Both the position numbers and the translations under genes were made by a program. A stretch of 64,000 nt of DNA from positions 372,001-436,000 of the forward strand of contig NZ_SJPI01000003.1 of assembly GCF_007859865.1 (NCBI RefSeq), written 5' to 3'. Below, piece by piece: positions 46,000-55,429 of the stretch; position 1 is the stretch's first letter; each line of letters starts with the position of its first letter. Under the pieces are notes generated by a model. That model worked only from the letters and a program-made list of their open reading frames with translations, was not told the origin of the DNA and did not search any database. The stretch comes from Rubripirellula amarantea. GTDB lineage: Bacteria; Planctomycetota; Planctomycetia; Pirellulales; Pirellulaceae.

Positions 46000-47445
46000 A
46001 TGAATCCCCAATCTCAAACGAACCTACAACGTCAACGCCTTGACTGGTCACGTCGAACGTTCCTATCAAATTCGTTCGCAGGAATCGGATCGTTCGCGCT
46101 GGCGTCCATGATGACCAACCAATCGGCAACCGCGCGCGAGGCCTCGCATCCGTGGCCCGCGTTGCAAGGACTTCCTCACTTCGCACCGAAGGCAAAACGC
46201 GTGGTTCACCTTTGCATGGCGGGTGGACCTTCGCATGTGGAATCCTTTGACCCCAAGCCTGAACTTGATCGCATCGATGGTCAAGCATTCCCCAGTTCGT
46301 TCACCGATGGCCAGCAACTTGCTCAGTTGCAGAACGCTGCGCTAAAGGCACGTAAATCATTCGTCAAGTTTAAGAAGTGGGGACAATCAGGAACCGAAGT
46401 CTCGGAGCTGTTCCCCGAAATCGGAGCGATTGCTGACGAGATCGCAGTCATTCGCAGCATGACCACCGAGCAGATCAACCATGACACCGCCCACGCGTTC
46501 ATGAACACCGGCTCGATTATCAAGGGTCGGCCGTCGATGGGTTCGTGGGTCCTGTACGGTCTCGGGGCCGAGACTGAAAATCTACCTGGGTACGTGGTCA
46601 TGACGTCCCAGGGTCCCGGAGCCCAACCTGTTTCCGCTCGGCAATGGTCAGCCGGATCTTTACCCAGCAAGTTTCAAGGGGTGGCGTTCCAAAGCAAAGG
46701 AAAGCCAGTTCACTACATCGGCAACCCAGACGGGGTGTGCCAATCGACCCAAAGACAAGTGGTCGACGAAATTCAACGACTCAACGGTTTACTCGAATCT
46801 CGATATGGTGATGGCGAAATCGCGACTCGCATTTCACAGTACGAGATGGCGTTTCAGATGCAGTCGGCCGTTCCAGACCTTGCTGACATGTCCAACGAAA
46901 CGCAAGAAACGCTTGATATGTACGGTGTCAAACGGCCCGGTGACGGGTCCTATGCATCGAATTGTTTGCTGGCTCGTCGGTTGTTGCAACGCGGCGTTCG
47001 CTTCGTCCAACTTTATCATCGCGGTTGGGATCATCACAGCGATTTGGAACGGAACTTCACGATCGCAGCAGGTGATTGTGATCGGCCGAGCGCAGCGCTT
47101 GTGAAAGACCTTAAGCGATTAGGACTCTTGGACGACACGCTCGTGATCTGGGGAGGCGAATTCGGGAGAACTCCGATGGCGCAGGGCAGCGGACGCGATC
47201 ACCACATCAACGCATTCAGCCTTTGGATGGCCGGCGGCGGCGTGAAGCCTGGGATTGTCTACGGCTCCACAGACGAATTGGGATACAACAGCGTCGAAAA
47301 CATTGTCAGCGTGCATGACTTGCACGCGACGATGCTGCACCTGTTCGGAATCAATCACAATCAGTTTACCGAGCAATTTCAAGGACTTGATGTAAAGCTC
47401 ACCGGAGTCGAACCTGCTCGAGTGGTTCACGACATCATCAGCTAG
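46000..47445 (+). CDS. DUF1501 protein with Tat signal
   Basis: The 481-residue protein has a twin-arginine signal, S-R-R-T-F-L, near residue 17. The body has the alkaline-phosphatase/sulfatase-like pattern of DUF1501: H-L-C-M-A-G-G-P-S-H-V-E-S-F-D near 70, I-N-H-D-T-A-H-A-F-M-N-T-G, V-I-W-G-G-E-F-G-R-T-P and G-R-D-H-H. These Asp/His groups would bind metal. It is the standard partner of the PSCyt1/DUF1553 protein upstream, with which it is probably co-transcribed. Predicted periplasmic hydrolase; the substrate is unknown. Confidence 0.93.
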   Translation: MNPQSQTNLQRQRLDWSRRTFLSNSFAGIGSFALASMMTNQSATAREASHPWPALQGLPHFAPKAKRVVHLCMAGGPSHVESFDPKPELDRIDGQAFPSSFTDGQQLAQLQNAALKARKSFVKFKKWGQSGTEVSELFPEIGAIADEIAVIRSMTTEQINHDTAHAFMNTGSIIKGRPSMGSWVLYGLGAETENLPGYVVMTSQGPGAQPVSARQWSAGSLPSKFQGVAFQSKGKPVHYIGNPDGVCQSTQRQVVDEIQRLNGLLESRYGDGEIATRISQYEMAFQMQSAVPDLADMSNETQETLDMYGVKRPGDGSYASNCLLARRLLQRGVRFVQLYHRGWDHHSDLERNFTIAAGDCDRPSAALVKDLKRLGLLDDTLVIWGGEFGRTPMAQGSGRDHHINAFSLWMAGGGVKPGIVYGSTDELGYNSVENIVSVHDLHATMLHLFGINHNQFTEQFQGLDVKLTGVEPARVVHDIIS

Positions 47446-47482
47446 TTCTCGCCTGGTTCTCAGCTAGTTCTCAGCTAGTTCT
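47439..47482. repeat. 11-bp tandem repeat straddling a stop codon
   Basis: Four 11-bp units follow one another; three are exact CAGCTAGTTCT (47439, 47461, 47472), and the second unit (47450-47460) differs at three positions. The first unit contains the TAG stop of the DUF1501 gene. Confidence 0.9.
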
Positions 47483-47839
47483 TGCTCTCGATCTAGGTGA
47501 CCGCGAAGGCAGTGTGAATCGCAAAGCTTGCTATGGGCCAGCGACAAGCATCCGCCAATCCATGGCACACGGCGGCGCAACTGCAAACTGCACGGCAACT
47601 GCAAACTGCGCGGCAACTGCAAACTGTGCGTTGACCGCACACACGGCATAGCAGGTGCACACACTGGAGCCACTGAGATTCGCATAGCGAGAATGCAACG
47701 GTGCGGCGAATGCATGATGCGACGTGATGTTTCAATATGTATCAGACCTGGACCAAACATTGCACCTGAGTATGATGTCGGCGGGGCGAACGTCATAACT
47801 CTTCTTTTCCGCTTCCACTAGGTGACACCACATCCCCCC
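47446..47839. other. Intergenic region with two tandem-repeat arrays
   Basis: The gap of about 390 bp between the DUF1501 and AP2-domain genes contains the end of the 11-bp array and the 18-bp array at 47577-47630. No gene is supported; frames through the arrays give only repetitive Leu/Gln/Arg or Cys-rich peptides. Confidence 0.55.
47577..47630. repeat. Three 18-bp tandem repeats
   Basis: The unit GCAACTGCAAACTGCRCG occurs three times (47577-47594, 47595-47612, 47613-47630), with one or two differences between copies. Confidence 0.92.
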
Positions 47840-48277
47840 ATGAATGCTAATCGAAACATCATTCGGCTCGACCGAGAAACAGCAAGCGGTGGATTCTTAG
47901 TTCGAATCACTCGCAAAGGTAAGCTCACTTCTCAATACTTTCGCGACGAAGACTACGGCGGTAAACGCAAAGCGCTCGCCGCCGCTAAAGAGTACCGTGA
48001 CAAAATCGAAGCAACCAAGAAGGGATACTCGACCAAAGAACTCGCTAAACGAGCTCGCGCGAACAATACGTCGGGCATCACCGGCGTTCGATTGGTGACG
48101 GAAGTTGATCCGCGTTGGCCATCGGAACCCGAGTACAAGTACTGGGTCGCCCAATGGAGTCCCAGCAAGGGCGTGCGAAAAACAAAACGCTTCTCGGTCG
48201 ATAAATACGGTGACAAGGAAGCCTATCGGTTGGCGGTAAAGGCCCGCAATCGAGGCGTCGCCAACATGGATTCCTAG
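47840..48277 (+). CDS. Small AP2-domain protein
   Basis: The 145-residue protein from the ATG at 47840 has a Lys/Arg-rich N-terminal half that starts with a beta-type segment (G-G-F-L-V-R-I-T-R-K-G-K, Y-F-R-D). The C-terminal half (about 76-140) has the AP2/ERF pattern: N-N-T-S-G-I-T-G-V-R, Y-W-V-A-Q-W-S, T-K-R-F-S-V and E-A-Y-R-L-A-V-K-A-R. The N-terminal half may be a second, diverged AP2 repeat. In bacteria such domains usually sit in HNH homing endonucleases or integrases; here neither is present. DNA binding is likely; the role is unknown. Confidence 0.75.
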   Translation: MNANRNIIRLDRETASGGFLVRITRKGKLTSQYFRDEDYGGKRKALAAAKEYRDKIEATKKGYSTKELAKRARANNTSGITGVRLVTEVDPRWPSEPEYKYWVAQWSPSKGVRKTKRFSVDKYGDKEAYRLAVKARNRGVANMDS

Positions 48278-48305
48278 GAATCCTGATGACCTTGGGTGCT
48301 TTCGT

Positions 48306-48932
48306 CTACTTGCGTCGGCTCAAGTAGTCCTGCCAGATCATTCGCGTGGCGACGCTGCGATAGGGTCGCCACGATTCGGCACGATCAAGAATGGCCTGTC
48401 GATCAGCATAGGCTACGGCGTCAATCGTCTTGATACCGTTAACCAGTGCTAAGTCGCCAATTGGAAACACGTCGGGCCTGAGCAAGCCCATGATCAAGAA
48501 AACATCGGCGGTCCAATCGCCCATGCCAAGCCGCGACGTAATCTGCTGTCGCACGGCTTCGTCGCTGAGGTGACGAAGCCGCCCAATTTGAAATCGTCTT
48601 TCGGCAACGTCTTCGGCGAGCGATAGCGAGTAGCGAGCCTTTTGACGACTGAAGCCAATACCGCGCAGACCTGCGTCGCCAACTTCAATGATGGCCTGGG
48701 GCGTGACATTGTCATTGCAGGCCGTACAAAACTTATCGAACGTACTTTTGGCTGATGCCAAAGAAACCTGCTGTTCTAAGATAATCCGTACAAACGTGGA
48801 CAAGGTGGCGGGACGCTTCCACAACGGCGGCGGTCCGTGTTGGCGAAGGACCTTCGCCAAATTGGGATCACGGCGAGCCAGTGTTTTGGCTGCGGAAGCT
48901 ACCGCCTGTTTGTCGAGCGTTTCGATGCTCAC
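48306..48932 (-). CDS. AlkA-like DNA-3-methyladenine glycosylase (HhH-GPD)
   Basis: The 208-residue protein has the helix-hairpin-helix-GPD core: I-I-L-E-Q-Q-V-S-L-A-S-A, the hairpin G-I-G-F-S-R-Q-K-A, L-G-M-G-D-W-T-A-D-V, and the catalytic aspartate in P-I-G-D-L-A-L. It lacks the N-terminal domain of E. coli AlkA, as many short bacterial forms do. It excises alkylated purines in base-excision repair. The start overlaps the pepF stop by 4 bp (ATGA), so the pair is translationally coupled. Confidence 0.88.
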   Translation of the reverse strand: MSIETLDKQAVASAAKTLARRDPNLAKVLRQHGPPPLWKRPATLSTFVRIILEQQVSLASAKSTFDKFCTACNDNVTPQAIIEVGDAGLRGIGFSRQKARYSLSLAEDVAERRFQIGRLRHLSDEAVRQQITSRLGMGDWTADVFLIMGLLRPDVFPIGDLALVNGIKTIDAVAYADRQAILDRAESWRPYRSVATRMIWQDYLSRRK

Positions 48933-50734
48933 AACAACGAATCAAGCTCTTGCGTTAACGTTGCGAACCTTTTCAATGTGGTAGCGACCGGCTCCGGCTT
49001 CGTCATGTCGACACCAGCATCACGAAGCAAGTCGAGCGGATCCTTGCTGCAACCGCCTTTCAAGAACGACAAGTAGTCCGCTAACTCGCTGGGTCCCCCT
49101 TCAAGAACACGCCGTGAAAGCGCGACCGCGGCACTCAGGCCGGTTGCATACTTGTAAACGTAGAAGGCTCGATAGAAATGCGGAATTCGGAAGCACTCGA
49201 GTTCCAATTCCTTGTCAATCACAAAATCGGGACCAAAGTAAGCTTCGAGCAGTTCGCGATAGGCCGCTTTGAAAGAATCGACGGTAAGCGGTTCGCCGGC
49301 TTCCGCCATCTCGTGAGTCTTCTTTTCAAACTCGGCAAACATCGTTTGGCGAACAACCGTAGCTCGAATGCTGTCGAGTTCGTTGTTAATCAAATAGGCG
49401 CGTTCTTTATCGTCAGCCGCGTTCTTAACGAGGTATTCGGTCAGCAATTGCTCATTGAAGGTACTGGCAACTTCGGCGACAAAGATCGTGTAGTTGTAGT
49501 ACTGGAACGGCTGGTGATTAGAGGAATACCAACTGTGCATCGAGTGACCGGCTTCGTGCGTCAGCGTGAAAACATCGTTGAGCACTTCCGGTTTGTAGTT
49601 CATCAGGATGTAAGGGTCGGCAGCGTACGATCCACAACTGAAAGCTCCGCTTTGTTTCCCACGGTTGGGATACCTATCTGCCCAACGACCCCGCAGCCCC
49701 GTTTCGAGCGTTGCCAAATACTCGTCACCTAAAGGTTGCAGAGATTCAAGCACCACATCAACAGCTTGATCCCACGAGTGATGCTTTTCGATGTCCGAAA
49801 GAATCGGAACATACGTGTCATAGTGATGAATGTCCTTCAACCCCATTTTGCGGCGCCGAACATCGAGATAGTGATGAACGCTTGGCAGTGATTCACGTAC
49901 TGCGGAAATCAAATTGTCGTAAACGGCGACCGGGACGTTATCGGGGAACAGCGACGCCTCAAGAGAACTCGTGTAGTTACGAGCTTTCGCGTAGTAGACG
50001 TCTCGCTGAACACTTCCGCACAGCGTGGCGGCAAACGTGTTCTCATGAGCGGCAAAGGCTTGGTAATACTGGTGAAAGGCACCTCGACGAACTTTTCGGT
50101 CAGGACTAATCAGCAACTGTCCGAACGTGGCATGCGAAAGTTCCAATTTGCGGTCTTTATGGTCAGTGATTTCACCGAACTTTAAGTCCGCATCATTGAG
50201 TTGACGAAACGCATTGCCAGCCGCCGCCGCCATTTCACCTTGCATGGCGAGCAGTCGCTCTTCGTTGTCGGTAAGCGTGTGCGGTCGATAGCGAACGAGC
50301 CGTTCGAGTTGCAATTGATAAGGTTCGACAGCAGGATCGCTGATCAATTCATCCATTTTGGCCTGATCGATCGCCAGCAACTCTGGACGCATGTACGAAG
50401 CCGCCTGCCCCGCTCTAACGGCCAAGTTCTGATAGCGTGACTTCATTCCCTGGTAGTGACTATCACCTTGATCTTCGGTGGTCTTCAAGAACGCATAAGT
50501 CCCGAGCTTCTCGGCAACCTTATCAAAGTCGTTGTCAAAGTTCAGAGCTTTCGCAAGCGTCGCCGCAGATTCGCCAAGCTTGCCGCGAAACGTCTCGAAC
50601 GTCGGGATCAGCGAGTCGAGTCTCTTAAAGTCTTGCTCCCATGCTTGGTCATCGGCATACAGGCTTGAAAGGTCCCAGCAGTCCGCGGGACTGACTTCTT
50701 TTCGACTTGGAAGGGTAGCGGTCGCGGTGCTCAT
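48929..50734 (-). CDS. pepF: Oligoendopeptidase F
   Basis: From the ATG at 50734 the product is 601 residues, the usual PepF size; earlier in-frame codons add an unrelated 24-residue tail. The M3 zinc-peptidase site H-E-A-G-H-S-M-H lies near residue 392, followed by the third ligand Glu in F-V-A-E-V-A-S-T-F-N-E. It degrades short cytoplasmic peptides. The downstream glycosylase gene overlaps it. Confidence 0.93.
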   Translation of the reverse strand: MSTATATLPSRKEVSPADCWDLSSLYADDQAWEQDFKRLDSLIPTFETFRGKLGESAATLAKALNFDNDFDKVAEKLGTYAFLKTTEDQGDSHYQGMKSRYQNLAVRAGQAASYMRPELLAIDQAKMDELISDPAVEPYQLQLERLVRYRPHTLTDNEERLLAMQGEMAAAAGNAFRQLNDADLKFGEITDHKDRKLELSHATFGQLLISPDRKVRRGAFHQYYQAFAAHENTFAATLCGSVQRDVYYAKARNYTSSLEASLFPDNVPVAVYDNLISAVRESLPSVHHYLDVRRRKMGLKDIHHYDTYVPILSDIEKHHSWDQAVDVVLESLQPLGDEYLATLETGLRGRWADRYPNRGKQSGAFSCGSYAADPYILMNYKPEVLNDVFTLTHEAGHSMHSWYSSNHQPFQYYNYTIFVAEVASTFNEQLLTEYLVKNAADDKERAYLINNELDSIRATVVRQTMFAEFEKKTHEMAEAGEPLTVDSFKAAYRELLEAYFGPDFVIDKELELECFRIPHFYRAFYVYKYATGLSAAVALSRRVLEGGPSELADYLSFLKGGCSKDPLDLLRDAGVDMTKPEPVATTLKRFATLTQELDSLL

Positions 50735-50910
50735 ACGAAATCCATCGTCCGTGGTAGAGAAAATTTGTGAAGACGGCGTGCTGCGCCGTGTCGGATGCGG
50801 TAGCAACAGTGTAGCGATGCCGTCATCGGCAACGAAGGGTGCCGGAAGAATACGAAAACGACCGAAGACGAAAACGGCCGAATAGACGCCGTCATAAGAA
50901 TGATCAGTGT

Positions 50911-52173
50911 TTACTCGCCACGAGGTGACCAGGTCGCCGCCGCGGTTCGTTCACGCAAATCGAGTTTTGCGTCACATCGCATTTCATCCTGATCACTTCG
51001 CAACCGGACATGCACGATGATTTTGTCGGATTGCGGTAGCTTGCCAGTCCAGCTTAGCGGGATTTCCAATCCGACCGTCGAATCCTCGGCTATCATCGCA
51101 GCGACTTGCTGGGGCGTAAAATCCCAGCGGCCAAGGCGAGCTTCACTTGAATCTCGTGTGGGGTCTAGCACGACAACACTTAGGTTGGCTTCAATGTCAA
51201 ATTGAGACAAGTCAACATTTCGGCCTAACCGATCAAGGGCCGCCACAACAATGGTCGCGCCATCGAGCATGGTACCATCGCGATGGCCCACTGAAAGTGA
51301 AGGGTGGATTCGCAACCGATCTGGGACACCCGTAGGATTAGTTACTCCGGTCGGAAGCAAAATTCGGCCAGGCGGATCTTCAAGTTCGCCGCTCGGTGGC
51401 GGTGGTGTGACTTCCCCAGGAATGATTGGATCGACTTTCAAGTCCTTTTCGCCAGGAGGCATCGGTCCGCCAGGTGCAGGCTGCAACGGGGGCGGAGTGA
51501 AAGGCTCGTTCTTAGGCGTTTGGCCTGATGGAACCGCAGGCTTGGGATCGGCAAGCTTTGTCGATGGCGGAGTGAAGGCATCGTCCTTGAAGTCCGAATC
51601 GGTAGGATCGACGGTAGGATCGATCAGGGGCTTGCGTCTTGGTGGCGGTAACGTTTCGAAACTATCTTCGTCTTCGCCTTCATTCGACTCTGCACCGTTA
51701 TCACCCGCGTTTGGATCAAAGGGTTCACCCATGTCGAAATTGGGAATATCAAGTTCACCGCTGGGCTCTGAATCTTCAAAACCATGATCAAGGGTTGGCT
51801 CACTTGATGCTCCCATGGGCTCATCAGTGAGTGGTTCGTTGGCATGCAAGTCAGGAACAGGAACCGGAACTCCGGCTTCAATCGGAAGTGGCTTGGTATC
51901 GAGTAAGCGATTCGATGTTGGTGGATGCTGGTGTCGCGGCTTTAGCCCCACGTCGCTTGGCGTTGGAATCCGAGTGGCTTCCGCATGCTGCTCATAGCGT
52001 TGCAGCTTATCTTGCAGTTTTCGGTTTTGAAAATCGGCGTCGTAGAGCTGGTCTTCCAGCACGCGAATTTCGCTAGCCATGCGTTGCTGGTAAAGATCGC
52101 TGTGTGCCCGATTGCTGCAGCCAATCGGCGCGCAAAGGGAAGCAGTCGCGAACATCCAAGAGATGATCAACAT
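50911..52173 (-). CDS. Putative proline-rich lipoprotein with coiled coil
   Basis: From the ATG at 52173 the product is 420 residues. A short hydrophobic signal ends at Cys19 in A-P-I-G-C-S-N, a possible but non-canonical lipobox. A coiled coil follows (about 30-60; R-V-L-E-D-Q-L-Y-D-A-D-F-Q-N-R-K-L). The long middle (about 65-290) is rich in Pro, Asp, Glu and Gly. A beta-rich C-terminal domain (about 295-415) has R-L-R-I-H-P-S-L-S and L-S-V-V-V-L-D-P. An upstream in-frame GTG at 52443 would give 90 residues with no signal. Envelope attachment is inferred; no family is recognised. Confidence 0.65.
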   Translation of the reverse strand: MLIISWMFATASLCAPIGCSNRAHSDLYQQRMASEIRVLEDQLYDADFQNRKLQDKLQRYEQHAEATRIPTPSDVGLKPRHQHPPTSNRLLDTKPLPIEAGVPVPVPDLHANEPLTDEPMGASSEPTLDHGFEDSEPSGELDIPNFDMGEPFDPNAGDNGAESNEGEDEDSFETLPPPRRKPLIDPTVDPTDSDFKDDAFTPPSTKLADPKPAVPSGQTPKNEPFTPPPLQPAPGGPMPPGEKDLKVDPIIPGEVTPPPPSGELEDPPGRILLPTGVTNPTGVPDRLRIHPSLSVGHRDGTMLDGATIVVAALDRLGRNVDLSQFDIEANLSVVVLDPTRDSSEARLGRWDFTPQQVAAMIAEDSTVGLEIPLSWTGKLPQSDKIIVHVRLRSDQDEMRCDAKLDLRERTAAATWSPRGE

Positions 52174-52506
52174 GGCGTTGTTTATGCGTTGGGAGGGACA
52201 GCCCAGTTTCACGACGTGAGACGACCGATGCGAAAGGGATGGAAAGGCACAATATCGGGGAATGACATCGTGCCAACCTTTGGTACTGGTCCGTGAAACA
52301 CCGCCATACGTCATTTCGATGCGATCATTCGGCACGAACCCGATAAGCTCGATTAGCATGCCAGCTAGAATCCCGTCAACGCTGAAACGCATTAAACGCC
52401 GATTCGCGAGGGTCTCAACGTCACGCGAAGGCCGCAAAAACACAACGCTTTTTGGCGAAATCGTGTCAATTCACGGCACCTGGACATGGCTAAGTGGGCG
52501 AGGCGG

Positions 52507-53661
52507 TCAACCCAATAATTCGCGAGCAACCGCGTCGGCAAAAAGAATGCCTTCATCGGTAAGCTTCAAGTGCGAGTTGGCAATCGTTGCCCAACCGGAC
52601 TCTTCAATGCGCTGAAATTCTTCCTTGCACAACGTGTGCAGGTCGACTCCGCAGCTCTGTGAAACTTCGTCGATATCGATGCCGTCAATCATGCGAGCAC
52701 CGAACGCCAAACGTTCGCGGGCATATTGGGTCGGTGAAAGTTCATCAACCTCAGCAACAACAGTATGATCGGCTTCCATTTTCTTCAGGTACGTTGTCGT
52801 GCTGCGATGATTGACCTCGCGGCGACCTCCGACAAAACGAGCGGCACCGGGCCCCGCAGCAAACCAACCACGTCCATCCCAGTAGGCCATGTTGTGGCGG
52901 CATCGAGAGCCAACGCGAGCGAAGCTGGAAATTTCGTAGTGAGCCAGTCCCGCGCCGGCCGTCATTTGACGCGAGAGCTGATACATTTCGATTTCAAGAT
53001 CCTCTTTGTGCGAATGCAGTTGGCCGGCTTCACGCCGTTTCCAAAACGAGGTGCCTTTCTCGAACGTTAACGCATACGTTGAAAGATGTTCGATCGGCAA
53101 CTCGAGTGCCGTCTCTAAGTCGTCCTGCCACACCTCAAGCGTTTCCTCGGGCGCGGCAAAGATAAGGTCCAAGGATACATTCTTGATTCGGCTAGCCACC
53201 ATTTTGATTGCCTCGGTAGCCGACACACCGCTGTGCCCGCGTTCCAAGACCGCCAACTTGTCTGCATTGAAGGACTGTACTCCCAGACTCATTCGGTTAA
53301 CGCCATGCCGAACAAGCACGTCTAGTTTGTTGGCGTCGATGTCTTCTGGATTCGCCTCCACAGACCATTCAATCTTTTCAGACAGTTCAAATCGCTCTGC
53401 TAACAAACCTAAGAAGCGGTCTAACTCAGGTGCATCCAAGTGCGTCGGCGTTCCGCCACCGATGAACAAAGTATCGATTTGAGGGCGATTTAGCAGGCTT
53501 AGTTCACGATCGATCGCCGCGATGAACCTTGCGATAAGATCGTCACGACCGGCCACGACACTGAAATTGCAGTATCCACAACGATGCCGACAAAAGGGCA
53601 CATGAATGTAGGCTGATCGAGGAACAGGCCAGCCGCCGGGAGGTTCCTGATCGTTCGTCAT
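52507..53661 (-). CDS. hemW: HemW-like radical SAM protein
   Basis: The 384-residue protein has Y-I-H-V-P-F-C-R-H-R-C-G-Y-C near residue 18, where the three Cys of CxxxCxxC bind the 4Fe-4S cluster. F-I-G-G-G-T-P-T, Y-A-L-T-F-E-K-G-T and a HemN C-terminal domain follow. The extra N-terminal cysteines of oxygen-independent coproporphyrinogen oxidase (HemN) are missing, so HemW, a haem-binding chaperone-like relative, is the better call. The ATG shares one base with the stop of the MBL gene (TGATG), which fixes the start. Confidence 0.88.
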   Translation of the reverse strand: MTNDQEPPGGWPVPRSAYIHVPFCRHRCGYCNFSVVAGRDDLIARFIAAIDRELSLLNRPQIDTLFIGGGTPTHLDAPELDRFLGLLAERFELSEKIEWSVEANPEDIDANKLDVLVRHGVNRMSLGVQSFNADKLAVLERGHSGVSATEAIKMVASRIKNVSLDLIFAAPEETLEVWQDDLETALELPIEHLSTYALTFEKGTSFWKRREAGQLHSHKEDLEIEMYQLSRQMTAGAGLAHYEISSFARVGSRCRHNMAYWDGRGWFAAGPGAARFVGGRREVNHRSTTTYLKKMEADHTVVAEVDELSPTQYARERLAFGARMIDGIDIDEVSQSCGVDLHTLCKEEFQRIEESGWATIANSHLKLTDEGILFADAVARELLG

Positions 53662-54500
53662 CAAACCCACAATTTCAATTTACCGCCCAGTTGGTCAGGT
53701 AAGCCTTTGTTGACGAACCGTTTGACCTGAGCATCATTGTATCGGGTGCTCAAATGAGCGGCGATCACGAGTTCGTTCTCGAACCGATCGGCTCGTTTGC
53801 GAAAGTCATCGATGTGCGTGTGACCGTGCTTGTGGATTTTGTCGGTTCGATGTTCGGGTGCCACGAAGGTCATTTCGCTAATCAGGATCTTTGACTCAAA
53901 GAACACGGGATTCTGGTCGAGGCCTTTCGGGTTCGTGTCCCCGGTGTAAGCAACAACAGGAATCTGAGTTTCTTCGGTAACTTCGGTGCCTGAAAGTTTC
54001 AAATCACGAATCTCACTGCCCTGCAGTCCTTGGAACTCGGGCTTGAGCTTATGTCGACGCTGATGGATGACGAATCCAAGCGAATCGATCGTGTGAACGG
54101 TCGGCAACGCCGTCACGACATATTCGCGACTGAGGTCGTGCTTATCGCCCGGCATCAAACCCACCAATTCACAAGGCATCGCGCCTCGATCGAGCTTGCG
54201 AAACATTTGCAGCATGTCCCAGGCTGTATCGACCGCAGAGTCAGGCAGATAAATCACCGGTGGATCCATCTTCATCATACGTCGACGAGAAACGTACGCC
54301 GGCAGCGCGGCAATGTGATCGAGGTGCGAGTGACTGATGAACATCGTCGAGGTGCCCATAAAGTCCCAAGGCTGAACCCCGCAATCAAACAGAACCTTTA
54401 GTTCGTTGATACGCCAACAGGTTTGCACCGCGGCGCGCGAGTATCCCTCGATGGTCAAGCCATCATGGGCGTGTTTCAACAGGGGAACGTTCTCAACCAT
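53661..54500 (-). CDS. Ribonuclease Z-like MBL-fold protein
   Basis: The 279-residue protein has the metal-binding S-H-S-H-L-D-H-I near residue 54, F-D-C-G-V before it, later Y-T-G-D-T-N and a terminal A-A-H-L-S-T-R-Y. It matches the RNase Z branch of the MBL superfamily in length and motif order. tRNA 3'-end processing is possible, since the tRNA in this window lacks an encoded CCA. The gene ends in TGATG with hemW, so translation is coupled. Confidence 0.8.
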   Translation of the reverse strand: MVENVPLLKHAHDGLTIEGYSRAAVQTCWRINELKVLFDCGVQPWDFMGTSTMFISHSHLDHIAALPAYVSRRRMMKMDPPVIYLPDSAVDTAWDMLQMFRKLDRGAMPCELVGLMPGDKHDLSREYVVTALPTVHTIDSLGFVIHQRRHKLKPEFQGLQGSEIRDLKLSGTEVTEETQIPVVAYTGDTNPKGLDQNPVFFESKILISEMTFVAPEHRTDKIHKHGHTHIDDFRKRADRFENELVIAAHLSTRYNDAQVKRFVNKGLPDQLGGKLKLWV

Positions 54501-54625
54501 GAATATCAGAAGCGAGTGTTGGAGAATCGCATTCGGCGATCGTCTGCGATTGAATCACGATTCATCACAGGTACGACGACTGCGTCACTTAAAATCGGCG
54601 TCACTTAAGCGCAGAGGGACGAATC

Positions 54626-55429
54626 TTAGCGTGGAGTTCCCGGCATGTTGACCGCCTTGAACTCTTCCGCACCGTAATTGTCCACTTCGTTGACATCCAG
54701 CGACTCGCTGTAGTTCGCCGTCCTGACGACATAAATATCGCCGCCGTCGCCCTCTTCGACCGCTGCACCATGGTGACGAGTCAATTCCAACGTGGCCAAG
54801 AACCATCCAATCACAGCGGATTTATGGATACCACCTTCCACCAAATCGAAGAGCGGAAGCCGATCGTGTTGACGAAGCCGGTCATGGATTCGCTGCATGT
54901 AGATATGAATCGGCGTATCGTCATAAATCACTTCGGTCTGCGGTGGACCACCTGACTCAAGCATGATGCGACCGAACGCACTGACCAAATCCCAGATTTC
55001 GAGATCCACGATCGGCTGATCACCCGGGTCCACTCGTCGCGAAGGCAAGTCATCGCTCATCCGCTCGTAACGAGATTGCCAACGGGTGCCCATTTCGTCC
55101 AGGATAGCCGCTGCGTCTCGAATTTCCTTGTACTCCAACAATCGCTCCACAAGTTCGGACTGCGGATCCTCGATCGTTTCTTCGTCCGTCTCTTCTTCGA
55201 TTTTTGGCAAGACCGCTTGGCTCTTGATCTCAACCAATGTGCTCGCCAAGTCGATGAAGTCGCCCACCTCACCCAGATCCATTTCCTGCAGGAGCTCGAT
55301 GTAACCGAGATACTGGTCCACAATCTTCGAAAGCGACATTTCCGTCAGATTGACCTCGTGTCGGCGGACGAGGTAAAGCAGCAGGTCCAGGGGGCCTCGG
55401 TAGGCTGGTAGCTCGATGCGAAAGGACAT
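54626..55429 (-). CDS. scpA: Segregation and condensation protein A
   Basis: The 267-residue kleisin starts with F-R-I-E-L-P-A-Y-R-G-P-L-D-L-L-L-Y-L-V (the ScpA N-terminus), followed by I-V-D-Q-Y-L and S-T-L-V-E-I-K-S-Q. The acidic middle is followed by a C-terminal winged-helix region (V-I-G-W-F-L-A-T-L-E-L). It joins SMC and ScpB in the condensin complex. The C-terminal 40 residues form an extra tail. It is divergent from ilvN. Confidence 0.92.
   Translation of the reverse strand: MSFRIELPAYRGPLDLLLYLVRRHEVNLTEMSLSKIVDQYLGYIELLQEMDLGEVGDFIDLASTLVEIKSQAVLPKIEEETDEETIEDPQSELVERLLEYKEIRDAAAILDEMGTRWQSRYERMSDDLPSRRVDPGDQPIVDLEIWDLVSAFGRIMLESGGPPQTEVIYDDTPIHIYMQRIHDRLRQHDRLPLFDLVEGGIHKSAVIGWFLATLELTRHHGAAVEEGDGGDIYVVRTANYSESLDVNEVDNYGAEEFKAVNMPGTPR

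Noticed and set aside
47439-47630. Possible CRISPR array
   Set aside because: The units are directly abutting with no unique spacers, and no cas genes are present.
51251-51787. 178-residue Gly/Ser-rich plus-strand frame
   Set aside because: It is the complement of the proline-rich middle of the lipoprotein-like gene.
52174-52443. 90-residue extension of the proline-rich lipoprotein gene
   Set aside because: It would bury the hydrophobic signal sequence inside the protein.
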